Positions 5,504 through 12,746 of a stretch of DNA of 16,471 nt are shown here, in pieces (position 1 is the stretch's first letter; the number at the start of each line of letters is the position of its first letter). Where the stretch lies: NCBI GenBank assembly GCA_934668295.1, contig CAKUND010000026.1, forward strand, positions 1-16,471, written 5' to 3'. The translations under genes and the position numbers were made by a program. The notes beneath the pieces were generated by a model. It was not told where the DNA came from. It ran no database searches and saw only the letters and a program-made list of their open reading frames with translations. This DNA is from an uncultured Oscillospiraceae bacterium. GTDB lineage: Bacteria; Bacillota; Clostridia; Oscillospirales; Oscillospiraceae.

Positions 5504-5760
5504 AGAATCAAAAAACGGACGCAGGCGAATCCGTACAGCCCCGCAAATTTCGAACGCAGGGCGAATTTACCGCAGCCACGCAAAGGCAGCGGCTCACAAA
5601 CCTGGTGTACCGTGACAGGCGGCGCGTACCATAGCGCCGGCAGGATGAGTATGTATGTTTGCAACGATTGAAACATTGCTGCCTGCCTGAATTGTACCCG
5701 CAGGATGCACCAAACGCGTCCCCGCTGTGCGCGAAGACGCGTTTGTATGAAGGAGTACGT
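5504..5760. other. Gene-free region between birA and ABC exporter, with repeats
   Basis: No supportable gene. It contains an imperfect direct repeat, ACGCAGGCGAAT (5519-5530) and ACGCAGGGCGAAT (5554-5566); a CGGCGC/GCGCCG dyad (5620-5625 with 5634-5639); and a perfect 10-bp inverted repeat CAAACGCGTC (5711-5720) with GACGCGTTTG (5736-5745) around a 15-nt loop. The last lies 16 bases after the ABC exporter stop but has no U tract in either direction. birA has no clear intrinsic terminator here. Confidence 0.5.
5711..5745. repeat. 10-bp inverted repeat downstream of the ABC exporter
   Basis: CAAACGCGTC and GACGCGTTTG with a 15-nt loop. Placed where a terminator of the minus-strand ABC exporter would be, and convergent with birA; absence of a T run makes it a stem-loop of uncertain role. 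Confidence 0.45.
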
Positions 5761-7476
5761 TTACTGCGACACCGTATACAGCGCGTAGAAATAGCCCTTC
5801 TGCACCATCAGCGCATCGAAGGAGCCGGATTCGGCGATGCGGCCGTCCTTCAGGACGAGAATGCCGTCGTAGCGGCGCAGCGCCGCCTGCTCCAGCGTGT
5901 GCGTCACAACAATGCGCGTGACGCCGGTCAGCGACAGAATATCGTCCGTGACCTGATGTGCCGTCTGCGCGTCCAGCGCGGCGGTCGCCTCGTCGGCCAG
6001 CAAAACGGACGCGTGCTTCAGAAGGCTCCGCGCGATGGAAATGCGCTGCTTTTCACCGCCTGAAAGCCCGCTGCCGTTTTCCCCGCAGAGATAACCCTCG
6101 CCGCGCGCTGCGATCAGGGCTTCCAGCTGCGCGCGGCGCACGGCCTGCGCCAGCTCCTCCGGCGGGAAGCTGCGGAACATGGTCACGTTGTCTCGAATGG
6201 AGGCGTTGAACACAAACACGTTCTGCTGGATGAGCGACACCGTCTCATACAGGGATTCCGGCGAGGCCGCGCGCAGCTCTGTCCCGTCGAGAAGAATGCT
6301 CCCCTCATACGCCATCCCCGGCGACGTCAGCAGATTCAGAAGCGTTGATTTTCCGCTTCCGCTCGCGCCGACGATCGCGTAGGCCTTCCCGGCCTCAAAT
6401 ACCGTGCTGACCCCGCGCAGGATCTCGGTTTCCCCGTCGTAGCTGAACCGCACGTTCTCCAGCCGGAGCTGACGCGTCAGCGGCGCGATCTGCATGCCGT
6501 CCGGCTGCGTCTCGTCCTGCTCCAGCGCGTCTGCCAGCTTGTCGATCAGCCCCCGCGCGGCCTTTCTTGCCGCAAGAAGTGCAGGCAGTTCTGCGACCGG
6601 CTCGATCATGAAGTTCATCAGATTGACGAATAAGATCACGGCGCCCGCCGTCAGCCCCTTTCCGCTCAGCGCCAGATATGCGCCCGCCAGAAACACGCCC
6701 AGCTGCGCGATGATCCCGGTGGTCGCGCCGATCATACCGACCAGCGCCTTGACGCGCCGGCGGCTGAATTTTTCCTGCTCCAGCGCGCGGTTGCTCTCGG
6801 CAAACAGGCGGAAGATCTCCTTTTCCGCCCGGAAGGTCTTGACGACGGAGAAGCCGTCCAGACAGTCGGAAAGCGCGGCGGTAAAGTCGCGATTCCGATC
6901 GGAAACACGCTTTTCCGCTGCCTGCAGCTGCCCGCCCGTCAGCACGGACGCGATCAGCGGCAGAACGGTCACGCCTGCGGCGATGGCCGTCATCAAAGGC
7001 GAATACCACAGCATCATCGCCAGCGCGCCAAAGAACGTCACTGCCTTCGTAATGACGGAAAGCAGCTGGGAAAGATCATCCGCCTCGATGCTGGCCGCGT
7101 CGATGGTCAGCGCGGAGAGATAGGCGGCGGTGCTTTCCGCGCGGAAGGAGGAGATGCTTTTCTCCGTGAGCTTCTGAAACGCGAAGTCCTTATACTGCCG
7201 CATGGCCTTTTCGATGAAGCGCGGCTCCGACGCGTATTTGAGCAGCATCAGCGCGACACACAGCAGGATAAACCCGCCCGTGATCCGCGCCAGCTGCCCG
7301 AGCGGCAGCGCGCCGGGCAGACCGGAGGCCGCGTCGATCAGCTGCTGCATGAGCCATGTCACGATCAGATTCAGCGTACCGCCCGTCAGCGCGGCAAACA
7401 CCGCAAGGGCGAACATCGGGACATTTCCCCGGAAAAACTGCGCGGTCAGCTGCCGCGCCAGCGGTTTATGCTTCAT
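5761..7476 (-). CDS. ABC exporter, fused permease and ATPase
   Basis: A 571-residue half-transporter with the usual exporter plan: six membrane segments in residues 1-310 (for example VPMFALAVFAALTGGTLNLI, ITGGFILLCVALMLL, FGALAMMLWYSPLMTAIAAG, GIIAQLGVFLAGAYLAL), then an ATPase domain with Walker A GASGSGKST (370-378), Q-loop LIQQN, signature LSGGEKQR (471-478), Walker B VLLADE (491-496) and H-loop VTHT. All catalytic residues are present. It works as a dimer; substrate unknown (drug, lipid or peptide are all possible). Its ATG at 7476 lies inside the last codons of the upstream XRE-type regulator gene (11-base overlap), so the two are translated together and the regulator probably controls the exporter. 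The second exporter half, if it is a heterodimer, is not adjacent. Confidence 0.93.
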   Translation of the reverse strand: MKHKPLARQLTAQFFRGNVPMFALAVFAALTGGTLNLIVTWLMQQLIDAASGLPGALPLGQLARITGGFILLCVALMLLKYASEPRFIEKAMRQYKDFAFQKLTEKSISSFRAESTAAYLSALTIDAASIEADDLSQLLSVITKAVTFFGALAMMLWYSPLMTAIAAGVTVLPLIASVLTGGQLQAAEKRVSDRNRDFTAALSDCLDGFSVVKTFRAEKEIFRLFAESNRALEQEKFSRRRVKALVGMIGATTGIIAQLGVFLAGAYLALSGKGLTAGAVILFVNLMNFMIEPVAELPALLAARKAARGLIDKLADALEQDETQPDGMQIAPLTRQLRLENVRFSYDGETEILRGVSTVFEAGKAYAIVGASGSGKSTLLNLLTSPGMAYEGSILLDGTELRAASPESLYETVSLIQQNVFVFNASIRDNVTMFRSFPPEELAQAVRRAQLEALIAARGEGYLCGENGSGLSGGEKQRISIARSLLKHASVLLADEATAALDAQTAHQVTDDILSLTGVTRIVVTHTLEQAALRRYDGILVLKDGRIAESGSFDALMVQKGYFYALYTVSQ

Positions 7477-8542
7477 CTTTGTCCAGCTCCTTCCACCATT
7501 CCAGTAATTCCGCGTCGTCCAGATCCCGCACGATCTTCCGCACGCCGTCCATGGCTGTCGCGCCCAGATCGTCGTAGATCCCCGCAGGCTCGCCGCCGCT
7601 TACAAAGCGGAGCGCGTCGCCGCGGTAATCCGGCGCAGCGTCAAACTGCGCGGCAAGCGTCTGCGCCTGCCGCAGAGAAGCGGCGGCTGCTTCCGGAGCT
7701 CCGCAGTTTTTCTGCGCACCGGCCAGACACACCAGCATCGACGCGTTGACCTTGTCCAGAAAGCACGGTTTGTCTGCGTCCTTCAGCCCGCCGAGCGTGT
7801 CCAGCCCCCAGTGGATCACGGCCTGCACCGCGGCAAAGTCCTGCTGCTTATAATAGACGTTGAGATAGCCGATCACGATGTTGACAAGATCCGCGCATGC
7901 GTTCAGCAGTGCGTCGGACAGAAACGGCAGCGCCTCCTGCGGCCGGTCGCAACTGCTCGAGAGCGTCGAGCCGATAATGGCGCTGTACTGCCCGCCCGCA
8001 TTGTGCGTTTTCCAGAGCGAGACGGCCTTGTCGGCCTCGCCGAGCGCCGAAAGCGTCTGCGCGGTCTCCGCGTAAAGCACGGTCTCGCTGAGTTTGGGGT
8101 CTGTATTCTGCGGCAGCAGCAGCCGCGCCTTCTCCAGCAGAGCCAATGCCCGGCGCAGCAGCGCTTCGTCCGTCTCCACGATACCAAACACGCGGTAGAG
8201 CGCCGCGCTTCTGTAGACGATCTCAAAGTCGTTCGGATATTTCTGAAGCGCCTTCTCTGCCTCTGCAAGTCCCGTGCGGTCCTTCTCCACCCGGTATCGC
8301 TGCAGGCGCTCCGCCGCCGTCTGGCGGCGGTTGTCCTTCATTTCATAGCCCAGCAGCACGTCGACCGACGTGTCGAACAGATCTGCCAGCTCGACAATGA
8401 TCGCCAGCTCCGGCTGCGAGAGCCCCGCCTCCCATTTATAGACCGCGCCGGGCGTCACGCCCAGGCCCTCGGCCAGCTGCTCCTGCGTGAATCTGTGCTG
8501 TCTGCGCAGCGCGCGGATATTTTCCGCAAGTCTGATCTGCAT
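7466..8542 (-). CDS. XRE-type regulator with helical-repeat (TPR-like) C-terminal domain
   Basis: About 358 residues. Residues 3-60 are an HTH: LAENIRALRRQHRFTQEQLA, EGLGVTPGAVYKWEAGLSQP, ELAIIVELADLFDTSVDVLL. The remaining 290 residues are alanine- and leucine-rich helices (for example TGLAEAEKALQKYPNDFEI, EALLRRALALLEKARLLLP, TAQTLSALGEADKAVSLW) that look like tetratricopeptide-type repeats, as seen in regulators that sense peptides or partner proteins. I chose the ATG at 8542: GGAGGG (minus, 8554-8549) lies 6 nt upstream; the ATG at 8548 directly abuts it, and further upstream starts lack a ribosome site. The stop overlaps the ABC exporter start by 11 bases, so the pair is one operon. Whether it senses a small molecule or a peptide cannot be told; no peptide gene was found next to it. 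Confidence 0.85.
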   Translation of the reverse strand: MQIRLAENIRALRRQHRFTQEQLAEGLGVTPGAVYKWEAGLSQPELAIIVELADLFDTSVDVLLGYEMKDNRRQTAAERLQRYRVEKDRTGLAEAEKALQKYPNDFEIVYRSAALYRVFGIVETDEALLRRALALLEKARLLLPQNTDPKLSETVLYAETAQTLSALGEADKAVSLWKTHNAGGQYSAIIGSTLSSSCDRPQEALPFLSDALLNACADLVNIVIGYLNVYYKQQDFAAVQAVIHWGLDTLGGLKDADKPCFLDKVNASMLVCLAGAQKNCGAPEAAAASLRQAQTLAAQFDAAPDYRGDALRFVSGGEPAGIYDDLGATAMDGVRKIVRDLDDAELLEWWKELDKDEA

Positions 8543-8556
8543 ATCCATCCCTCCTG

Positions 8557-8574
8557 CTGATAGTATCGTATCAG
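8557..8574. promoter_or_regulatory. Dyad upstream of the XRE/ABC operon (site A)
   Basis: CTGATA (8557-8562) and TATCAG (8569-8574) around six bases, directly upstream of the ribosome site of the regulator gene. Could be an operator or leader element for autoregulation (inference). Confidence 0.4.
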
Positions 8575-8598
8575 ATGGTGCGGCAAAATGGAACACAT

Positions 8599-8641
8599 GA
8601 ATCATACGATTCGGATGGAGATTATCCATACTGACAGTATG
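8599..8641. promoter_or_regulatory. Two further dyads and a weak promoter for the XRE/ABC operon
   Basis: GAATC/GATTC (8599-8603 and 8608-8612) and CATACTG/CAGTATG (8627-8633 and 8635-8641, one base between). A minus-strand -10 TATGAT (8606-8601) lies in the first, and a poor -35 TGGATA (8628-8623) reaches into the second, with a 16-bp spacer. Operator function is plausible because regulators of this kind often control their own operon. Confidence 0.4.
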
Positions 8642-8691
8642 AATTTCTCGCCCTGCCGCAGAAAAAACTTCCTGCAGCGCCGATGTTCCCG

Positions 8692-8720
8692 TTGTTTTTT
8701 GAAGCGGAATATGGTATGAT
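8692..8720 (+). promoter_or_regulatory. Promoter of the aminotransferase gene
   Basis: -35 TTGTTT (8692-8697), 17-bp spacer, -10 TATGAT (8715-8720). Start of transcription near 8727, leaving a leader of about 70 nt. Confidence 0.65.
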
Positions 8721-8730
8721 AAACGAAATT

Positions 8731-8781
8731 TTTATGCACGGCATGTGCATAAACCGGGGTGGACATCCCGGAAAATACGGG
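8731..8781 (+). promoter_or_regulatory. Structured 5' leader of the aminotransferase gene
   Basis: Right after the expected start of transcription come a perfect 9-bp hairpin, TTTATGCAC (8731-8739) with GTGCATAAA (8745-8753), and a second stem CCGGG (8754-8758) with CCCGG (8767-8771). The CCCG of the second stem can instead pair with CGGG at 8778-8781, so two folds exclude each other. The ribosome site AGGAGG (8785-8790) follows but is not obviously hidden. I do not recognise a known riboswitch class. The first dyad could also be a DNA operator. Confidence 0.45.
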
Positions 8782-8797
8782 TACAGGAGGTATTCTT

Positions 8798-9991
8798 ATG
8801 AAGTTGTCCAGCAAAGCGCTTGCATGCGGGCAGTCCCCCATGCGCAAATTCCATCCTTATGCAGTGGCAGCAGCGGCAGCCGGAAAAAAGATCTATCATC
8901 TGAATATCGGCCAGCCCGATATCCACACACCGGACGCGCTGTATGACGCGATCCATAATTTCCGCACGCCGGTTCTGGCCTACGCTGCCTCGCCCGGCAT
9001 TCCGGAGCTGATCGAAGCCATCCGGAGCTATTATGAAAACATCGGCGTCGGGCTTGACGCGGCCGACATCCTCATCACCACCGGCGGCAGCGAGGCGCTG
9101 CAGATTGCGGCGAACTGCCTGCTCGATGACGGCGACGAGGTCATCATCCCCGAGCCGTTCTACCCGAACTACCATACCTTCATCACGACCGCCGGCGGCG
9201 TTATCCATCCGCTGCACACAAAGCCGGAGGAGGGCTATTTCTACGCTGACCGCGCGCGCATCGAAGCCTGTATCACGCCGAAGACAAAGGCCATCATGAT
9301 CACGAATCCCGGCAACCCCACCGGCACGTGTCTGACGGCGGAGCAGATGAAAATGCTGCTCGACGTGGCCGTGGAGCATGATCTGTATCTGATCGCCGAC
9401 GAGGTCTACCGCGAGTTTACCTACGACGGCGAGCCGCTGCATTCGTTCGGCAAGTTTGACTACGGACAGGAAAACCTGATCCTCATCGACTCCGTCTCCA
9501 AGCGCTTTTCCGCCTGCGGCGCACGCATCGGCTGCCTCGTCAGCCGCAACCGGGAGTTTATGGCGAACGCCCTCAAATACTGTCAGGCGCGGCTGTCGGT
9601 CGCGACGCTCGACCAGATCGCGGCTGCCGCGCTCTATTCCGTCGGGCCGGAGTATTTCGAGCAGGTGCGGCAGGAATACAAGCGCCGCCGGGATACCGTC
9701 GTGCGTAAGCTGCACGAGATCCCCGGCGTCATCTGCGAGTGCCCGCGCGGCGCGTTCTATCTCATGGCTGCCCTGCCGGTCGACGACGCGGAAAAGTTCC
9801 AGCTCTGGCTGCTGCAGGAATTTGAGGATCATGGCGACACCGTCATGTTCTCCGCCGGCGAGCCGTTCTACGCGACTCCGGGCAAGGGCCGCAATGAGAT
9901 CCGCATCGCATACGTTCTCAAGCAGGAGGATCTGGAGCGCGCCATGGATCTGCTGGCTCTCGGTATCCGGAAATACAACGAAACGCACTGA
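8798..9991 (+). CDS. PLP-dependent aminotransferase, class I/II (AspC-like)
   Basis: A 397-residue fold-type I aminotransferase. Seen motifs: LNIGQPDIHTP (residues 35-45), GGSEAL (97-101 region), NPGNPTG (170-176), the PLP-binding ADEVYREF (D201, Y204) and SVSKRFSACGARIG (232-245) with the Schiff-base lysine K235 and phosphate-binding R243; a C-terminal RIAYV carries the substrate-carboxylate arginine. It moves amino groups between an amino acid and a 2-oxoacid; aspartate, aromatic or branched-chain substrates cannot be told apart here. The ATG at 8798 has AGGAGG 7 nt upstream; a GTG in frame at 8759 lies inside the leader hairpins and has no ribosome site. Single gene with own promoter and a strong terminator. 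Confidence 0.95.
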   Translation: MKLSSKALACGQSPMRKFHPYAVAAAAAGKKIYHLNIGQPDIHTPDALYDAIHNFRTPVLAYAASPGIPELIEAIRSYYENIGVGLDAADILITTGGSEALQIAANCLLDDGDEVIIPEPFYPNYHTFITTAGGVIHPLHTKPEEGYFYADRARIEACITPKTKAIMITNPGNPTGTCLTAEQMKMLLDVAVEHDLYLIADEVYREFTYDGEPLHSFGKFDYGQENLILIDSVSKRFSACGARIGCLVSRNREFMANALKYCQARLSVATLDQIAAAALYSVGPEYFEQVRQEYKRRRDTVVRKLHEIPGVICECPRGAFYLMAALPVDDAEKFQLWLLQEFEDHGDTVMFSAGEPFYATPGKGRNEIRIAYVLKQEDLERAMDLLALGIRKYNETH

Positions 9992-10002
9992 AGACGCAAA
10001 AC

Positions 10003-10031
10003 GCCCCGCCTGCCGTTGCGGCAGGCGGGGC
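10003..10031. terminator. Bidirectional terminator between aminotransferase and deacetylase genes
   Basis: GCCCCGCCTGCC (10003-10014) and GGCAGGCGGGGC (10020-10031) form a perfect 12-bp GC stem with a 5-nt loop between two convergent genes. The minus-strand side is followed by GTTTTGC and the plus-strand side by AAAGCTTTT, so the U tracts are modest but the stem is very strong. Confidence 0.8.
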
Positions 10032-10042
10032 AAAGCTTTTCC

Positions 10043-11110
10043 CTATTCACGATTTCCGGGCTGGCCTGCGCTCTGGCAGGCGGACTGGAACGCTTCTAAT
10101 GTGGTATCGCGCTTGACGGCAATGCGCTCGATGAGCATGCTGTCGCTTCCGGTCACGTATACGCCCTCAAAGGTGCGGATGCCGTAGGTGTAGAACCAGC
10201 CCGCGATCTTCCGCGTACGCTCAGAGCTGCGGCCGTTCGGATAGGAAACGGCATAGGGGACGCGTCCGCTGGCCGCGGCGATGGCATTGCGGCTGCAGAA
10301 CATCTCCTTGAGCAGCTCCGTCCGCTTCATCGTTTCCATCTCGTGGTGGCTCCAGCCGTGGCTCTGGACGCTGACCAGACCCGAGCGCGTCAGCTCCAGC
10401 ACCTGCGCCTGCGTCAGCTTGTGGTTTCCGCCGATGTCCCGGCCGATCATGAAGATCGTAGCCTTCATCTGATACTTTTCCAAAAGCGGCAGCAGGAGGG
10501 TGTAATTGTCGTCATATCCGTCGTCAAAGGTCAGAATGACCGGCTTGTCGTATTGCTCCACATGTGAAAGATCCTCGAAAAAGATCGTCTCGTATCCGTT
10601 TTCCTGCAGATACTGCAGCTGCGCTTCCAGATCCCCGGGCCGGACAAACAGACCCTCCTCGCCCCAGCAGTCGTCGCCGACCGCGTGGTACATGAACACC
10701 GGGACCTGAACGCCCGCCTCCGGCTCTGAGAGGGAAACGCGCCGGGCGTAATACTGCTGCCCGTTCCAGAGCCCCCAGACCAGCGAGAATTTCCGGGCCA
10801 GAGCGCGCACCGGCAGATACTGCTTCCCGTCCTGCTCACGCAGGAGCGCACCGACGTCTGCCTGCACGCCGTTTAGCTCTGCCGTCGTTCCCTCGAGCCG
10901 GATGCCGCAGTCCGGCAGCGCGTCCGTGCAGACGTATGCGCGCAGCCCGTTTGTCAGCGTGCTTACCGGAGTGCCGCAGAGCAGCACCTGCCGCCCCGAC
11001 AGGCGCAGCGGCGCAAATAAAAGCAACGCACCGACCGTGACGGCCAGTATGGCGAGGATGCCCGCGAGCACAAGCAGAACCGTCTTTTTCCTGCGTTTTT
11101 TCTGCGGCAT
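10043..11110 (-). CDS. Membrane-anchored polysaccharide deacetylase (NodB/CE4)
   Basis: A 355-residue surface enzyme. A basic start (MPQKKRRKK) and a hydrophobic helix (about 11-33) form a signal anchor. Residues 40-125 look like a copper-amine-oxidase-N-type wall domain (NGVQADVGALLREQDGKQYL followed by PVRALARKFSLVWG). The NodB domain runs from VPVFMYHAV (136-144) to the end: TFDDGYDDNY (194-203) with the catalytic and metal aspartates, SHGWSHH (250-256) with the metal histidines, and AVSYPNGRSS. It should remove acetyl groups from cell-wall or capsule sugars outside the cell. The ATG at 11110 has AAGGAG 9 nt upstream. Single gene, own promoter; convergent with the aminotransferase gene. 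Exact substrate unknown. Confidence 0.92.
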   Translation of the reverse strand: MPQKKRRKKTVLLVLAGILAILAVTVGALLLFAPLRLSGRQVLLCGTPVSTLTNGLRAYVCTDALPDCGIRLEGTTAELNGVQADVGALLREQDGKQYLPVRALARKFSLVWGLWNGQQYYARRVSLSEPEAGVQVPVFMYHAVGDDCWGEEGLFVRPGDLEAQLQYLQENGYETIFFEDLSHVEQYDKPVILTFDDGYDDNYTLLLPLLEKYQMKATIFMIGRDIGGNHKLTQAQVLELTRSGLVSVQSHGWSHHEMETMKRTELLKEMFCSRNAIAAASGRVPYAVSYPNGRSSERTRKIAGWFYTYGIRTFEGVYVTGSDSMLIERIAVKRDTTLEAFQSACQSAGQPGNRE

Positions 11111-11146
11111 TACAAATTTCTCCTTTTTATCGAATCGTTTGCTCTG

Positions 11147-11175
11147 ATTTTATCACATCCGGAACCATTTGTCAC
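11147..11175 (-). promoter_or_regulatory. Promoter of the polysaccharide deacetylase gene
   Basis: Minus strand: -35 GTGACA (11175-11170), 17-bp spacer, -10 TAAAAT (11152-11147). Leader of about 30 nt to the ATG at 11110. Confidence 0.75.
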
Positions 11176-11208
11176 CGGAAAAGAAAAAGAGACAGCTTTT
11201 GCGCGGAA

Positions 11209-11232
11209 AAAACCGGCCGGACGGCCGGTTTT
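11209..11232. repeat. Terminator-like palindrome between two divergent promoters
   Basis: AAAACCGGCCG (11209-11219) and CGGCCGGTTTT (11222-11232), an 11-bp perfect dyad with two central bases, followed on the minus strand by TTTTTT. It sits between the -35 boxes of the deacetylase and zinc-ribbon promoters, where neither transcript would pass. It may be an insulator, an operator or a relic terminator. Confidence 0.55.
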
Positions 11233-11234
11233 GG

Positions 11235-11263
11235 TTTACTTTCCGCGCAAACTCCGCTATACT
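11235..11263 (+). promoter_or_regulatory. Promoter of the zinc-ribbon/AEC operon
   Basis: -35 TTTACT (11235-11240), 17-bp spacer, -10 TATACT (11258-11263). Transcription would start near 11270, about 29 nt before the ATG at 11299. Confidence 0.7.
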
Positions 11264-11298
11264 GTTCGCGAATGAGAAAGACAGGAGAAGAACGAATC

Positions 11299-11775
11299 AT
11301 GACCACTTGTATCAAATGCGGTGCACCGATCGCGGACGGAGAGCTGTTCTGCGCGCAGTGCGCGCAGAACGGTGCAGCGGAACACCCAAGACCCGCCCCT
11401 CTGCCTGTGGGGCGGATGCAGATCCCGCCGCAGACCAAAAAGCAGCCGGCAGAGCCGGCAAAGCCTGCCGCAAAAAAGCGGGCTGGATCGCCTGCCGCAG
11501 GCATTCTTGCGGTCTGCTGCGTGCTGCTTCTGGCTGCGGGTGCGTTTTTGTATCTGACCGGCAGCGCAAAACTCCGCAGTCAGCAGGCTGAGCTTGACCA
11601 GCTGCGGGAGCAGACGGCGTTTTTTGACCAATACGCCGTCTGCGTGAACGTCGGCGGCGAATGCTATCACCGGTACGGCTGCGCGCGCTTCACGCCGGAA
11701 AACTTTGAGATCCTCAACGAGAAGCTGGCCGCAGCCAAGGGGTATCTGCCCTGCCCGGACTGCGTCGGGCAGTAA
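11299..11775 (+). CDS. Zinc-ribbon, single-pass membrane protein with second Cys/His cluster
   Basis: A 158-residue protein of unknown role. An N-terminal zinc ribbon (C4-x2-C7, C18-x2-C21) is followed by a proline/lysine-rich linker, a transmembrane helix (about 66-87), a short coiled stretch (QQAELDQLREQ) and a compact C-terminal domain holding H124-x3-C128 and PCPDC (C152, C155) after GYL. The last part resembles a small zinc-binding module of the Y-H-x3-C ... G-Y-x-P-C-x2-C type that I recall at the ends of some secreted proteins and nucleases. I chose the ATG at 11299 because AGGAG lies 11 nt upstream and because the upstream ATG at 11272 has no ribosome site and would sit on the start of transcription. 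It is cotranscribed with the AEC transporter gene 12 bp downstream. Zinc binding is inferred from the cysteine spacing. Confidence 0.85.
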   Translation: MTTCIKCGAPIADGELFCAQCAQNGAAEHPRPAPLPVGRMQIPPQTKKQPAEPAKPAAKKRAGSPAAGILAVCCVLLLAAGAFLYLTGSAKLRSQQAELDQLREQTAFFDQYAVCVNVGGECYHRYGCARFTPENFEILNEKLAAAKGYLPCPDCVGQ

Positions 11776-11787
11776 GGAGCGGGCACG

Positions 11788-12711
11788 ATGGATATTCTTT
11801 CTCTATGCCGGCGGATGGTCATGCTCTTTTTCTGCATGGCCTGCGGCTTCTGCGCCGCCAAGCGCGGCGTGATGGACGCGCAGAGCAACAAAAAGCTTTC
11901 GGCCCTGATCGTAAACGTTGCGAATCCCATGCAGATCCTTGCCTCTGCGCTGACAGGCGAGCATCTGCGCTCGACCGGGCAGACGCTCCAACTGTCGGGA
12001 TTGACCGTGCTGATCTACCTGGCGATGATCGCGCTGAGCATCCCGGCCGTGCGGCTTCTGCACGTCAGGGATGGCGAGCGCGGGCTGTACCGGTTTATGT
12101 TCATCTTTTCCAACACCGGGTTCCTCGGATATCCGGTCGTGGAGTCGCTGCTTGGCAGCGGCGCAACGTTTTATGTCACGATCTATGTCCTGTTCTTCCA
12201 ACTGTTCTGCTGGAGCTACGGGGCGAGCCTGATGAGCGGCGCGGCGCGCTTCCACTTTCAGTGGAAGGTGCTGCGGCAGCCGTGCGTCATGGCGGCGATT
12301 GCGGCGTTCGTGATCTATCTGTCCGGCTGGCAGCCGCCCGCGCTGCTGCACCAGACCGTCAAATACGTCGGCGACATCACGAGCCCCGTCGTCATGCTGA
12401 TCGTGGGCTGCTCGCTTGCGCAGCTGCACTTCGGCCAGATATTCGGAAACTGGCGGATCTACGCGCTGGTCGGGATCAAAATGGTGGCAATTCCGCTGCT
12501 GGCGCATGCCGGGCTGCGGCATGTGATGACGAATGAATTTGCGATTTGCGTCCTGACCGCGCTTTTGTGCATGCCCATCGCTACCAACACGACGATCCTG
12601 AGCTACCAATACGGCGTCGATGAGACTGGCGCCTCCTCCGGCGTGTTCATCAGCACGCTTCTCAGCCTGCTGACGATCCCGCTGATGATGAAGCTGCTGT
12701 TCGGGACATAG
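11788..12711 (+). CDS. AEC-family (auxin efflux carrier-like) transporter
   Basis: A 307-residue membrane protein with about ten hydrophobic segments. The AEC pattern is visible: an opening helix ending in GFCAAKRGVMDAQSNKKLS, then LIVNVANPMQILAS (conserved N-x-x-x-P bend), FIFSNTGFLGYPVVESLLG (S-N-x-G-F-x-G-x-P), and the second-half repeat LTALLCMPIATNTTILSYQY. Bacterial members move small organic acids such as malate or malonate, or amino acids; the substrate is not readable here. AAGGAG 8 nt before the ATG at 11788, 12 bp after the zinc-ribbon gene, so the two form an operon. Confidence 0.92.
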   Translation: MDILSLCRRMVMLFFCMACGFCAAKRGVMDAQSNKKLSALIVNVANPMQILASALTGEHLRSTGQTLQLSGLTVLIYLAMIALSIPAVRLLHVRDGERGLYRFMFIFSNTGFLGYPVVESLLGSGATFYVTIYVLFFQLFCWSYGASLMSGAARFHFQWKVLRQPCVMAAIAAFVIYLSGWQPPALLHQTVKYVGDITSPVVMLIVGCSLAQLHFGQIFGNWRIYALVGIKMVAIPLLAHAGLRHVMTNEFAICVLTALLCMPIATNTTILSYQYGVDETGASSGVFISTLLSLLTIPLMMKLLFGT

Positions 12712-12731
12712 CTGCAGGGGCCTGCCCGCAG
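12712..12731. terminator. Weak stem-loop between convergent AEC and exonuclease genes
   Basis: CTGC (12712-12715) with GCAG (12728-12731), continued by GGG/CCC after a one-base bulge. It starts right at the AEC stop codon. No U tract on either strand, so termination may be inefficient. Confidence 0.35.
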
Positions 12732-12746
12732 AATGCAGCGCCTTGC

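Noticed and set aside
5711..5745. Intrinsic terminator call for the 10-bp inverted repeat
   Set aside because: No T run on either side and a 15-nt loop; kept only as a repeat.
8543..8797. Small signalling-peptide gene next to the XRE/helical-repeat regulator
   Set aside because: Short frames in the gap lack ribosome sites and signal-peptide-like sequence.
8732..10033. 433-codon open frame on the minus strand opposite the aminotransferase
   Set aside because: Begins inside a terminator palindrome and is a composition shadow of a gene with full catalytic motifs.
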